Origin: Gammaproteobacteria bacterium
Lineage (GTDB): Bacteria; Pseudomonadota; Gammaproteobacteria; GRL18
Direction of reading: 5' to 3'
Length of the DNA stretch: 5,497 nt
Assembly: GCA_013139395.1 (NCBI GenBank)
Contig: WTAX01000260.1
Coordinates: forward strand, 1-5,497
Shown here: in pieces, positions 1-5,497 of the stretch
Position numbering within the stretch: the first letter of the stretch is position 1
How the letters are laid out: each line of letters starts with the position of its first letter
The notes under the pieces: model-generated
Seen by the model: only the letters and a program-made list of their open reading frames with translations
Databases searched by the model: none
Told to the model about the DNA's origin: nothing
Translations under genes and position numbers: made by a program

Positions 1-433
1 GTTATCAGCCTGTGCACCGGTTGATTATTCTCAACCTGCTGTTTTTCCAGAAGCCAGGTCTGATCAGGCTTTGATTTATTTTTATCGTACTCCCGGTTTT
101 ATAGGCTCAACATATCGTTTTAATTTATCAGAAAACAAAAAAGTAATGGGTGCAATGGCTCAAAATAGTTATTTTTACCTATTTACTACTGCTGGAGAAC
201 ATACCTATAGTGTTGGTGATAGAAATCTTGAAAAGGGTGAATCAATCACCATGACGGTACAGGCAGGTCAAACCTATTATGTGAAAGTTGATGTTGAATA
301 TGCAGTAATGGGAGGCAAGCCAGTCTTTAGTGTTGTTGATAAAACAGAAGCGATGACACTTTTACCCAGTAGAATTTATGTGGTTCCCTCAAAAAGAGGC
401 TCGTCAAACTATAATGTGCATGCAGGGCAGTAA
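1..433 (+). CDS. DUF2846-type outer-membrane lipoprotein, 5' end missing
   Basis: This is the 3' part of a gene whose start lies left of the window; the reading frame is open from base 2 to the TAA at 431-433 (143 visible codons). The first four codons read L-S-A-C, a canonical lipobox, so the cut falls inside the signal peptide and the lipidated cysteine is at 11-13. The mature protein would be about 140 residues. The residue after Cys is Ala, not Asp, which by the usual Lol rule favours the outer membrane. From about base 68 the protein resembles the DUF2846 family: ALIYFYR, then a Gly/aromatic strand, NSYFYL, AGQTYYVKVDVEY and a closing KPVFSVVD strand, consistent with a small beta-sandwich. 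A TTG at 71 could pass as a start, but the lipobox upstream makes that wrong. The molecular function of DUF2846 proteins is not established. apeB follows after 3 bases. Confidence 0.85.
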   Translation, partial: LSACAPVDYSQPAVFPEARSDQALIYFYRTPGFIGSTYRFNLSENKKVMGAMAQNSYFYLFTTAGEHTYSVGDRNLEKGESITMTVQAGQTYYVKVDVEYAVMGGKPVFSVVDKTEAMTLLPSRIYVVPSKRGSSNYNVHAGQ

Positions 434-436
434 TTT
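423..436 (+). promoter_or_regulatory. Shine-Dalgarno site that sets the apeB start
   Basis: AGGG at 424-427 lies 9 bases before the ATG at 437, inside the last codons of the lipoprotein gene. The in-frame alternatives at 455 and 476 have no comparable purine-rich site, so 437 is preferred. Overlap of the ribosome-binding site with the upstream gene's end suggests translational coupling. Confidence 0.5.
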
Positions 437-1804
437 ATGCCAGATACCGATAGCATGAATACCTCTTCATTGGATATGAAACAATTTAATAAGGATTTGT
501 TTCATTTTCTTGACACCTCACCAACACCTTATCATGTGGTAAAAAATCAAATAGAACTGCTGGAGTCCAGTGGCTTTCAATGCTTGTCTGAATCTGAAAA
601 CTGGTTATTAGAGCCGGGACAAGGCTATTATGTGACACGTAATGGCAGTTCGCTTATTGCTTTTGTTTATGGGCGTAAGAATGTGCTTGAAACAGGTGTT
701 CGCTTATTGGGGGCTCATACGGATAGTCCTTGTCTGAAAGTGAAGCCTAATGCTGAAATCGTAAGCCAATCTTATTTGCAGTTAGGTGTTGAAGTGTATG
801 GTGGTGTTTTACTCAACCCCTGGTTTGATCGTGATTTATCTCTGGCGGGTAAAATAGTGTATCAGGATAGTTCTCATGCTATACATAGCTGCCTGCTTAA
901 TTTTGAAAAACCAGTTGCCAGTATTCCTAGTCTTGCTATTCACCTTGATCGAGAGGCCAATAAAAATCGCACTATTAATTCGCAAACAGATATACCTCCG
1001 GTATTAATGATTGTTGACGAAGATAAGGATGATACCACGGATGAACAGGCAGATACGCTAAAAAGTATTTTAAAACAACAGGCAGAAGTTCAATATGACG
1101 GGATTAATATTGATGACATTCTTGATTTTGAACTGAGCTTTTATGATACTCAGGGAGCTTCTTATGTTGGTCTAAAAGAAGACTTTATAGCCAGTAGTCG
1201 TTTAGATAATCTATTGAGTTGTTATATTGGTATGCAGGCTCTGGTTCATGCTGATGATCAGGGAAGCTGTTTATTAATTTGCAGTGATCATGAAGAGGTT
1301 GGCAGCTCCTCAACATCAGGTGCTCAGGGAACTTTTTTAAAATCTGTATTAGAGCGTTTAGCTGGTTCCGCAGAGTCACTGACACGTATGATTGATCAAT
1401 CAATGATGATTTCAGCTGATAATGCACATGGAATTCACCCGAATTTTTCTAATAAACATGATGCTAATCATGGTCCAATTATTAATCAGGGTCCGGTTAT
1501 TAAAGTCAATGCGAATCAGCGTTATGCCTCAAATTGTGAAACAGGCGCCGTCTTTAAAATGTTAGCGAAAAAAGCCCGGGTGCCGGTGCAAAACTTTGTG
1601 GTTCGTACCGATATGGGCTGTGGTAGCACTATTGGCCCGATTACGGCCGCTGAAATTGGTGTTAAAACATTAGATATTGGAGTACCAACCTTTGCCATGC
1701 ATTCGATTAGAGAATTATGCGGTACAAAAGATGCGTGGTATTTATTTGAAATTTTACAACATTTCTTTGATTCGTCGTTTACAATCAAGGTGAATACCTT
1801 ATAA
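437..1804 (+). CDS. apeB: M18 family aminopeptidase (ApeB type)
   Basis: This encodes a 455-residue cytosolic zinc aminopeptidase of peptidase family M18, whose members (yeast aminopeptidase I, human aspartyl aminopeptidase DNPEP) remove N-terminal residues, often acidic ones, from peptides. The expected metal-site residues are present: H94 in AHTDSPC, D257 in SRLDNL, catalytic base E286 and ligand E287 in DHEEVGS, D328 in SADNAHG, and H422 in AMHSIRE. H169 in LAIHL matches the histidine that completes the neighbouring subunit's active site in the oligomer. SPTPYH near residue 28, LGVEVYGG, WFDRDLSLAG and DMGCGSTIGPIT are also family hallmarks. Length is normal apart from a short N-terminal tail (residues 1-15) and an acidic stretch at about 194-204. 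There is no signal peptide. It follows the lipoprotein gene by 3 bases, probably in one operon. The family call is secure; substrate preference is inferred. Confidence 0.96.
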   Translation: MPDTDSMNTSSLDMKQFNKDLFHFLDTSPTPYHVVKNQIELLESSGFQCLSESENWLLEPGQGYYVTRNGSSLIAFVYGRKNVLETGVRLLGAHTDSPCLKVKPNAEIVSQSYLQLGVEVYGGVLLNPWFDRDLSLAGKIVYQDSSHAIHSCLLNFEKPVASIPSLAIHLDREANKNRTINSQTDIPPVLMIVDEDKDDTTDEQADTLKSILKQQAEVQYDGINIDDILDFELSFYDTQGASYVGLKEDFIASSRLDNLLSCYIGMQALVHADDQGSCLLICSDHEEVGSSSTSGAQGTFLKSVLERLAGSAESLTRMIDQSMMISADNAHGIHPNFSNKHDANHGPIINQGPVIKVNANQRYASNCETGAVFKMLAKKARVPVQNFVVRTDMGCGSTIGPITAAEIGVKTLDIGVPTFAMHSIRELCGTKDAWYLFEILQHFFDSSFTIKVNTL

Positions 1805-1837
1805 CTGCCTTAGCTTGTATTGACAGACCTTTCATGT

Positions 1838-1864
1838 AAAGTCGATGGTATCATGACTTTTTTT
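1838..1864 (+). terminator. Possible weak intrinsic terminator after apeB
   Basis: AAAGTC at 1838-1843 pairs with GACTTT at 1855-1860. GAT (1844-1846) and ATC (1850-1852) can extend the stem across a 2-base bulge, leaving a GGT loop. The 3' arm runs into seven T residues (1858-1864). The position, 34 bases after the apeB stop, suits a terminator. The stem is short and AT-rich, so termination would be partial at best. It overlaps the promoter candidate at 1846-1854, and the two readings may compete. Confidence 0.4.
1846..1854 (+). promoter_or_regulatory. Candidate extended -10 promoter for the c-di-GMP gene
   Basis: TGGTATCAT fits an extended -10 (TGn plus TATCAT, five of six matches to TATAAT). 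It would start transcription near 1861, about 29 bases before the ATG at 1890. A perfect TTGACA lies at 1820-1825, but it is 23 bases from this -10, too far for a standard spacer; at 17-18 bases from TTGACA there is only a poor -10. Such matches arise easily in AT-rich DNA. Confidence 0.3.
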
Positions 1865-1889
1865 AATATCATTTGCTCAATTTTTTGTT

Positions 1890-4052
1890 ATGAATAAAAA
1901 TATAAAATCCAAAATGGATATTCTTTTTAAATCACTTGTGGTTTTTTTACTGCTTTTAACGATGACATTTTTCTTGTCAATGCAAAATCATCACCTGAAT
2001 ATTGATGATTATCGAAGCAGCACTCTTAATCAAGCCACTGTCATTCGTTCAAATCTGGAACATGAAATTAATACCAGTCTTAACCTGACTTTGGGTTTGG
2101 TCGTCTATATCGCAAATAATCCGGATATTACAGATAATGAATTTGCTAAAATAGCACAACAAATTATGCAAAGAACTCATTTATTGCGTAATGTTGGTCT
2201 TGCCAAAGACAATGTCATTTCTCATATGTTTCCCCTTGAAGGGAATGAAAAAGCACTTGGTTTGCGTTATCTTGATACGCCTTCTCAAAGGGAGGGAGTG
2301 TTGCGTGTCATCAATAGCAAACAAACTGTGATTGTTGGTCCTATTGAGCTGGTTCAGGGAGGACTGGCATTTGTTAGTCGTATTCCCGTTTTTCTTGATG
2401 AACAACAGACTGATTATTGGGGAATTGCCAGTATTGTTATGGATGCTGAGGTATTGTATGAATCTGCCGGGTTAAATAAAAGTAAAAAATTTGTCGATTT
2501 TGCCCTACAGGCTAAAGACAATATGGGCATCAGTGGGCACACATTTTTTGGTGATGCCAGCCTGTTTGAAAATACTGATAATATTATCTTGCCTATCAGT
2601 CTCTCCAATAATGAGTGGTTTCTCGCCACTCGCTTTAATCCTGAGGAAATACCTTATTCAACCCGTACATTATTGACATTTTTTGTCGGTTTATCTATTT
2701 CTATTATAATTTCAGTCATTGTTTATTTTTTATTAATGACTTTTAAGCGTATAGAATATCTTGCTGCCTATGACACCTTAACGGGATTAGCTAATAGACA
2801 TCTTTTTGTCGATCATTTACAAGAAGCTATCGGGCGTTATAAACGAAATAATATTAAATTTTCAGTGCTGTTACTCGATTTGGATCATTTTAAAGAAGTG
2901 AATGATTCCTTAGGTCATTCTATGGGGGATGAGCTGCTTAACGCTGTTGCTCATCGTTTGCAACAGATATCAAGAAATACCGATATCGTTGCCCGCTTAG
3001 GAGGTGATGAATTTATTATCTTACAAAATGATGTGGCGGAATTTACGGATAGCGCCCGTTTTGCCCAAAAATTACTTGATGAGTTTAAACAGGTTTTCAT
3101 ACTGGATAAAATCCAATTACATACATCGGTAAGTATTGGTATAGTGACTTGTAAAGTGGATACATTAACAGCAGAATTATGTATGAAATACAGTGATCTG
3201 GCCTTGTATAAAGCAAAGCAATCCGGACGCTCAGCATTTAAATTTCATAATGAAGCAATGAGTTTATCTTTATTGCATGAAATTGAATTAACTGCGGATA
3301 TAAAAACAGCAATAAAAGAAGATCAATTTCATATGGTCTATCAGCCGCAAATTAATTTAACTAATGGTACGCTTATGGGACTTGAAGCCTTAATTCGTTG
3401 GGAACATCCGGTTAAAGGCCGTATCTCTCCAGTTGATTTTATTCCTACGGCTGAAAAAAGAGGTCTTATTGCAGATATTGGACTATGGGGGCTTAATGAA
3501 GTGTGCCGTCAAGCTCGTTTATGGCTGGATGAAGATATTCACTTTGAAAAAATTGCTTTGAATATTTCTGCACAACATATTAAGGCCGCTGATTTTACCC
3601 GGCAAATTTTAAACGCATTAGAAAAGTATCAACTATCACCTGGCTGTCTTGAGCTCGAATTAACAGAATCTACTTTTGTTGACAAGTTTGAAACCATTCA
3701 AACTGTGATGCTTAATTTAGGTAAAAAAGGCGTAACCTTTGCTATTGATGATTTTGGTACGGGCTATTCTTCTCTATCCCATATCAAAAATCTCAATGTC
3801 ACCTACTTAAAAATTGATTATATTTTTGTCAAAGATATGTTGATTAATGATGGTGATAGAGAAATTATTAAAGCGACTATTGATATGGCCAAAGCCTTAG
3901 ATATGATAACTATTGCAGAAGGTATTGAAGAGCAGGAACAAGCAGAGCTGCTGACTGAAATGGGCTGTAATATTGGCCAGGGTTATTTATTTTATCATCC
4001 GATGAAGGCCAAAGATTTTGCTAAAATACCGTGGAAACAGTTAAATAGTTAA
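1890..4052 (+). CDS. Membrane CHASE-GGDEF-EAL c-di-GMP cyclase/phosphodiesterase
   Basis: A 720-residue inner-membrane sensor that makes and/or degrades cyclic di-GMP. A lysine-rich N-terminus leads into a membrane segment (about 14-31). A periplasmic CHASE domain follows (about 60-195), with the typical NVISHMFPLEGNEKALGL stretch (108-125) and GPIELVQGG (150-158). A second membrane segment spans about 260-284. The GGDEF domain starts at YDTLTGL (294) with metal ligand D330, N338 and D347, and an intact GGDEF at 371-375. RNTD (362-365) is a correctly placed RxxD inhibitory site. The EAL domain (about 470-710) has E499 of EAL, N558, E590, D620/D621 of DDFG, K641, E677 and Q697, the full metal and catalytic set, and an intact DFGTGYSSL loop. 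Both halves therefore look active; which one dominates cannot be told. No Shine-Dalgarno site precedes the ATG, but an in-frame stop at 1854-1856 leaves no earlier ATG. The next Met is at residue 9. The CHASE ligand is unknown. Confidence 0.95.
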   Translation: MNKNIKSKMDILFKSLVVFLLLLTMTFFLSMQNHHLNIDDYRSSTLNQATVIRSNLEHEINTSLNLTLGLVVYIANNPDITDNEFAKIAQQIMQRTHLLRNVGLAKDNVISHMFPLEGNEKALGLRYLDTPSQREGVLRVINSKQTVIVGPIELVQGGLAFVSRIPVFLDEQQTDYWGIASIVMDAEVLYESAGLNKSKKFVDFALQAKDNMGISGHTFFGDASLFENTDNIILPISLSNNEWFLATRFNPEEIPYSTRTLLTFFVGLSISIIISVIVYFLLMTFKRIEYLAAYDTLTGLANRHLFVDHLQEAIGRYKRNNIKFSVLLLDLDHFKEVNDSLGHSMGDELLNAVAHRLQQISRNTDIVARLGGDEFIILQNDVAEFTDSARFAQKLLDEFKQVFILDKIQLHTSVSIGIVTCKVDTLTAELCMKYSDLALYKAKQSGRSAFKFHNEAMSLSLLHEIELTADIKTAIKEDQFHMVYQPQINLTNGTLMGLEALIRWEHPVKGRISPVDFIPTAEKRGLIADIGLWGLNEVCRQARLWLDEDIHFEKIALNISAQHIKAADFTRQILNALEKYQLSPGCLELELTESTFVDKFETIQTVMLNLGKKGVTFAIDDFGTGYSSLSHIKNLNVTYLKIDYIFVKDMLINDGDREIIKATIDMAKALDMITIAEGIEEQEQAELLTEMGCNIGQGYLFYHPMKAKDFAKIPWKQLNS

Positions 4053-4064
4053 AAATCAGCTTTT

Positions 4065-4105
4065 TTGCAGCAGGCTTTCTATTTTCGGGCAAGCTCCTAG
4101 CTCAA
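4065..4105. repeat. Imperfect stem-loop after the c-di-GMP gene
   Basis: Four 3-base blocks on the left (TTG, AGC, AGG, CTT between 4065 and 4077) pair in order with AAG, CCT, GCT and CAA on the right (4091-4105). Small bulges interrupt the stem at 4068, 4094-4095 and 4099, and the loop is 13 bases. This gives 12 pairs in total. There is no T-run on its 3' side on either strand, so it is not a standard intrinsic terminator. It could mark an mRNA 3' end or be chance. Confidence 0.3.
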
Positions 4106-4120
4106 TAGTAACAAATAAAG

Positions 4121-4144
4121 TATGATAAGCGCCTCATAATCATA
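4121..4144 (+). promoter_or_regulatory. Candidate yejK promoter/operator dyad
   Basis: TATGAT (4121-4126) and ATCATA (4139-4144) form a 6-base inverted repeat with a 12-base spacer. A nested partner TCATA (4134-4138) also matches the left arm. TATGAT, and CATAAT at 4135-4140, each match a -10 box at five of six positions, 17-36 bases before the yejK ATG. Neither has a good -35 at 17 bases. A promoter here is plausible from position alone; the dyad as an operator is speculative. Confidence 0.25.
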
Positions 4145-4156
4145 GAGAATAATAAA

Positions 4157-5173
4157 ATGATCATAAAGGATATTATTGTACACTTAATTGATAAACAAGC
4201 TGACTCAGGACAATCGACTCTTTCATTAAGTCAGCAGAGCATAGCAGCATCCCCAACCCTGGAACATTTTCTTGAAGAGTTGAATAAGGTTTATAATAGT
4301 AAGCCCAGTAAAGTCTTTGGCAGTTTTGTAGACCCAGAGGTTGAAACCGACAATTCACTTGAAAGCAGCCATATCTTATTAAATAGTTATCTGAAAAAGC
4401 AGGCAAGTTTTATTGACTATTCTCATCAGTCGATGAATTTATTAAAACATTATATTGATCAGGCCAGTAAGGCAACAGGCGGTTATATCGTGTTTGCTAA
4501 TTATACGCTTTTCGGCAGTGATTTTATGCTGATTGCGATGTTAAATAATGTGGCGGGTGTCGCGATTGACAGCAATCTGGGTATTAACAATATTAATTAT
4601 CTTGATATTAGTAAGCTTCATCTGGCAGCACGAATTGATTTAAGCTTATGGCAGGATGATCCGCAATCAGGACGTTATATTTCCATGATCCGTGGCAAAG
4701 AAAGCAACAAACTCTCTGAATACTTTCGCAAATTTATCGGCAGTGATGAAACAATTGACTCAAAACAGGAAACTAGTGAATTGCTCACGGCGGTGAGTCA
4801 ATTTTGTAATAGCAATATTCAGGATGATGACACAAAATCCCAGTTTAAACAAAAGGCTGCTGATTTTTGTTTAGAGCAGGCAGATAAAGGTCAAAATGTC
4901 GTACTCAAAGATTTTTCGGGTTATGTTGCCGATAATGCTGTCGATGACTTTATGAATTATATCAAAAGTGAACAATTTGCCTTACCAGATGAAATATCAC
5001 CTAATAAGACCGTGATTCGACGCTTTAACAAGATCAGTGGTCGTAATCAGCAGCTCAGCATTACTATTAATGAAGAAGCTCTGGGTGATACCGTGATTTA
5101 TGATGCGGATAAAGAAACGCTGACTTTGTCAGACTTGCCTGCCACACTAAAAGCGCAACTTTCAAACCGTTAA
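4157..5173 (+). CDS. yejK: Nucleoid-associated protein YejK/NdpA (NA37 family)
   Basis: The 338-residue product matches the 37-kDa nucleoid-associated protein family (E. coli YejK is about 335 residues) along its whole length. Recognisable blocks in order are an N-terminal strand with VHLIDK, LEELNKVYNSKPSKVFGSF (39-57), GGYIVFANY (108-116), NYLDISKLHLAARIDL (147-162), RYISMIRGKESNKLSEYF (173-190) ending in KFIG, and a C-terminal LSITINEEALGDTVIYD followed by TLTLSDLPATLKAQL. The family is found on the nucleoid in the cytoplasm; its biochemical role is poorly defined, and the closest described behaviour is DNA association. There is no signal peptide or membrane segment. AGAGAA at 4144-4149 is a modest ribosome-binding site for the ATG at 4157. 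It stands apart from the upstream signalling gene by 104 bases, and the next gene begins 46 bases after its TAA. The family assignment is strong. Confidence 0.92.
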   Translation: MIIKDIIVHLIDKQADSGQSTLSLSQQSIAASPTLEHFLEELNKVYNSKPSKVFGSFVDPEVETDNSLESSHILLNSYLKKQASFIDYSHQSMNLLKHYIDQASKATGGYIVFANYTLFGSDFMLIAMLNNVAGVAIDSNLGINNINYLDISKLHLAARIDLSLWQDDPQSGRYISMIRGKESNKLSEYFRKFIGSDETIDSKQETSELLTAVSQFCNSNIQDDDTKSQFKQKAADFCLEQADKGQNVVLKDFSGYVADNAVDDFMNYIKSEQFALPDEISPNKTVIRRFNKISGRNQQLSITINEEALGDTVIYDADKETLTLSDLPATLKAQLSNR

Positions 5174-5199
5174 AATCGGCTTATAGATGCTAATTATTT

Positions 5200-5205
5200 T
5201 ATAAT
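5200..5205 (+). promoter_or_regulatory. TATAAT match before the last gene (doubtful -10)
   Basis: A perfect TATAAT lies 14 bases before the ATG at 5220. There is no recognisable -35 at 16-18 bases, and transcription would begin only about 8 bases before the start codon, giving an almost leaderless message. The surrounding 30 bases are nearly all A/T, so chance is a strong alternative, and read-through from yejK remains likely. Confidence 0.2.
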
Positions 5206-5219
5206 ATGGTAATAAATAA

Positions 5220-5497
5220 ATGAAAGAACTATCCCTTGAAGACATCAGTCGCCTTAATTTATTATTAGATGATACTTTAAAACAGGCAAGTAAAGAACAA
5301 CTGGCCAGCTGCATTAAATTATTAGGTACCTCTCTTGCTCATTTGAAAATAAAATATCAAGTGGATGAAGATAAAAATGCTCAGGCATTCTCAGATTTTG
5401 TTCAAGAGCTGGAAAATGATTCATTAAGCAATGAATTTAATGAGCTCGCTGCAAAAACCATTGTTGAGTGCGCCACTGCAATGGCTGTAGCAAAAGA
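5220..5497 (+). CDS. Unrecognised cytoplasmic protein, 3' end missing
   Basis: An open frame starts at ATG 5220 and is still open at the window edge (92 full codons). I do not recognise the family. The visible part begins MKELSLEDISRL and is rich in Leu, Lys, Glu and Asp, with few Gly or Pro, so it is probably mostly alpha-helical. An Ala-rich segment near the end (ELAAKTIVECATAMAVAK) could be the start of a packed helix. There is no signal peptide, membrane segment or metal-binding cluster; the two cysteines are far apart. Codon choice matches the neighbouring genes. The ribosome-binding site is weak (GG at 5208-5209). It lies 46 bases after yejK with no clear terminator between, so co-transcription with yejK is likely. 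That the frame is a real gene is fairly sure; its role is unknown. Confidence 0.72.
   Translation, partial: MKELSLEDISRLNLLLDDTLKQASKEQLASCIKLLGTSLAHLKIKYQVDEDKNAQAFSDFVQELENDSLSNEFNELAAKTIVECATAMAVAK

Noticed and set aside
1391..1400. Perfect 10-base palindrome ATTGATCAAT inside apeB
   Set aside because: It lies in conserved coding sequence and a palindrome of this length is expected by chance in AT-rich DNA.
1522..1788. Open frame on the minus strand opposite the end of apeB
   Set aside because: It overlaps the most conserved catalytic part of apeB, has no recognisable protein features, and is best explained as a shadow of the real frame.
2491..2676. Second + strand open frame inside the c-di-GMP gene
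   Set aside because: It lies entirely inside a well-supported protein in another frame and has no ribosome-binding site or family resemblance.
4048..4066. Similar short text after two stop codons (TTAAAAATCAGCTT at 4049 and TTAAAATCGGCTT at 5170)
   Set aside because: The similarity is short, AT-driven, and neither copy forms a hairpin with a T-tail; treated as coincidence.
5193..5205. ATTAT-TTT-ATAAT mini hairpin after yejK as a terminator
   Set aside because: The stem is five A-T pairs only and has no T-run after it, so it would not terminate transcription.
1..5497. A mobile element, defence island, CRISPR array or biosynthetic cluster
   Set aside because: I see no transposase, integrase, toxin-like gene, long terminal repeats, spaced direct repeats or abrupt composition change; the genes are typical chromosomal ones.

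Overview
This looks like an ordinary stretch of chromosome from an AT-rich gammaproteobacterium (by eye below 40% G+C). Three things point there: an ApeB-type M18 aminopeptidase, a YejK/NdpA nucleoid-associated protein (a family centred on Gammaproteobacteria), and a CHASE-GGDEF-EAL signalling protein. Genus cannot be read from the sequence. All genes are on the + strand, and codon use looks uniform by eye. I see no mobile element, CRISPR array, tRNA, rRNA or sign of recent transfer.

Layout. Bases 1-433 hold the 3' part of a lipoprotein gene; the window edge cuts its signal peptide just before the lipobox. Three bases later comes apeB (437-1804), probably in the same transcript. The 85-base gap after apeB holds a weak terminator-like hairpin that overlaps a possible extended -10 promoter. 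Next is a 720-residue membrane c-di-GMP enzyme (1890-4052) with every key residue of both the GGDEF and EAL domains in place. A 104-base gap with an imperfect stem-loop and a TATGAT/ATCATA dyad separates it from yejK (4157-5173). After 46 AT-rich bases an unrecognised gene starts at 5220 and runs off the right edge.

How the genes fit together. The lipoprotein and apeB look translationally coupled, but their known roles (envelope lipoprotein, cytoplasmic peptide turnover) do not suggest one pathway. The c-di-GMP gene appears to be its own unit. yejK and the following gene may be co-transcribed. I found no convincing new multi-gene system. The points most worth checking are the dual-active architecture of the c-di-GMP enzyme, the unknown gene after yejK, and the small dyads in the two larger gaps.
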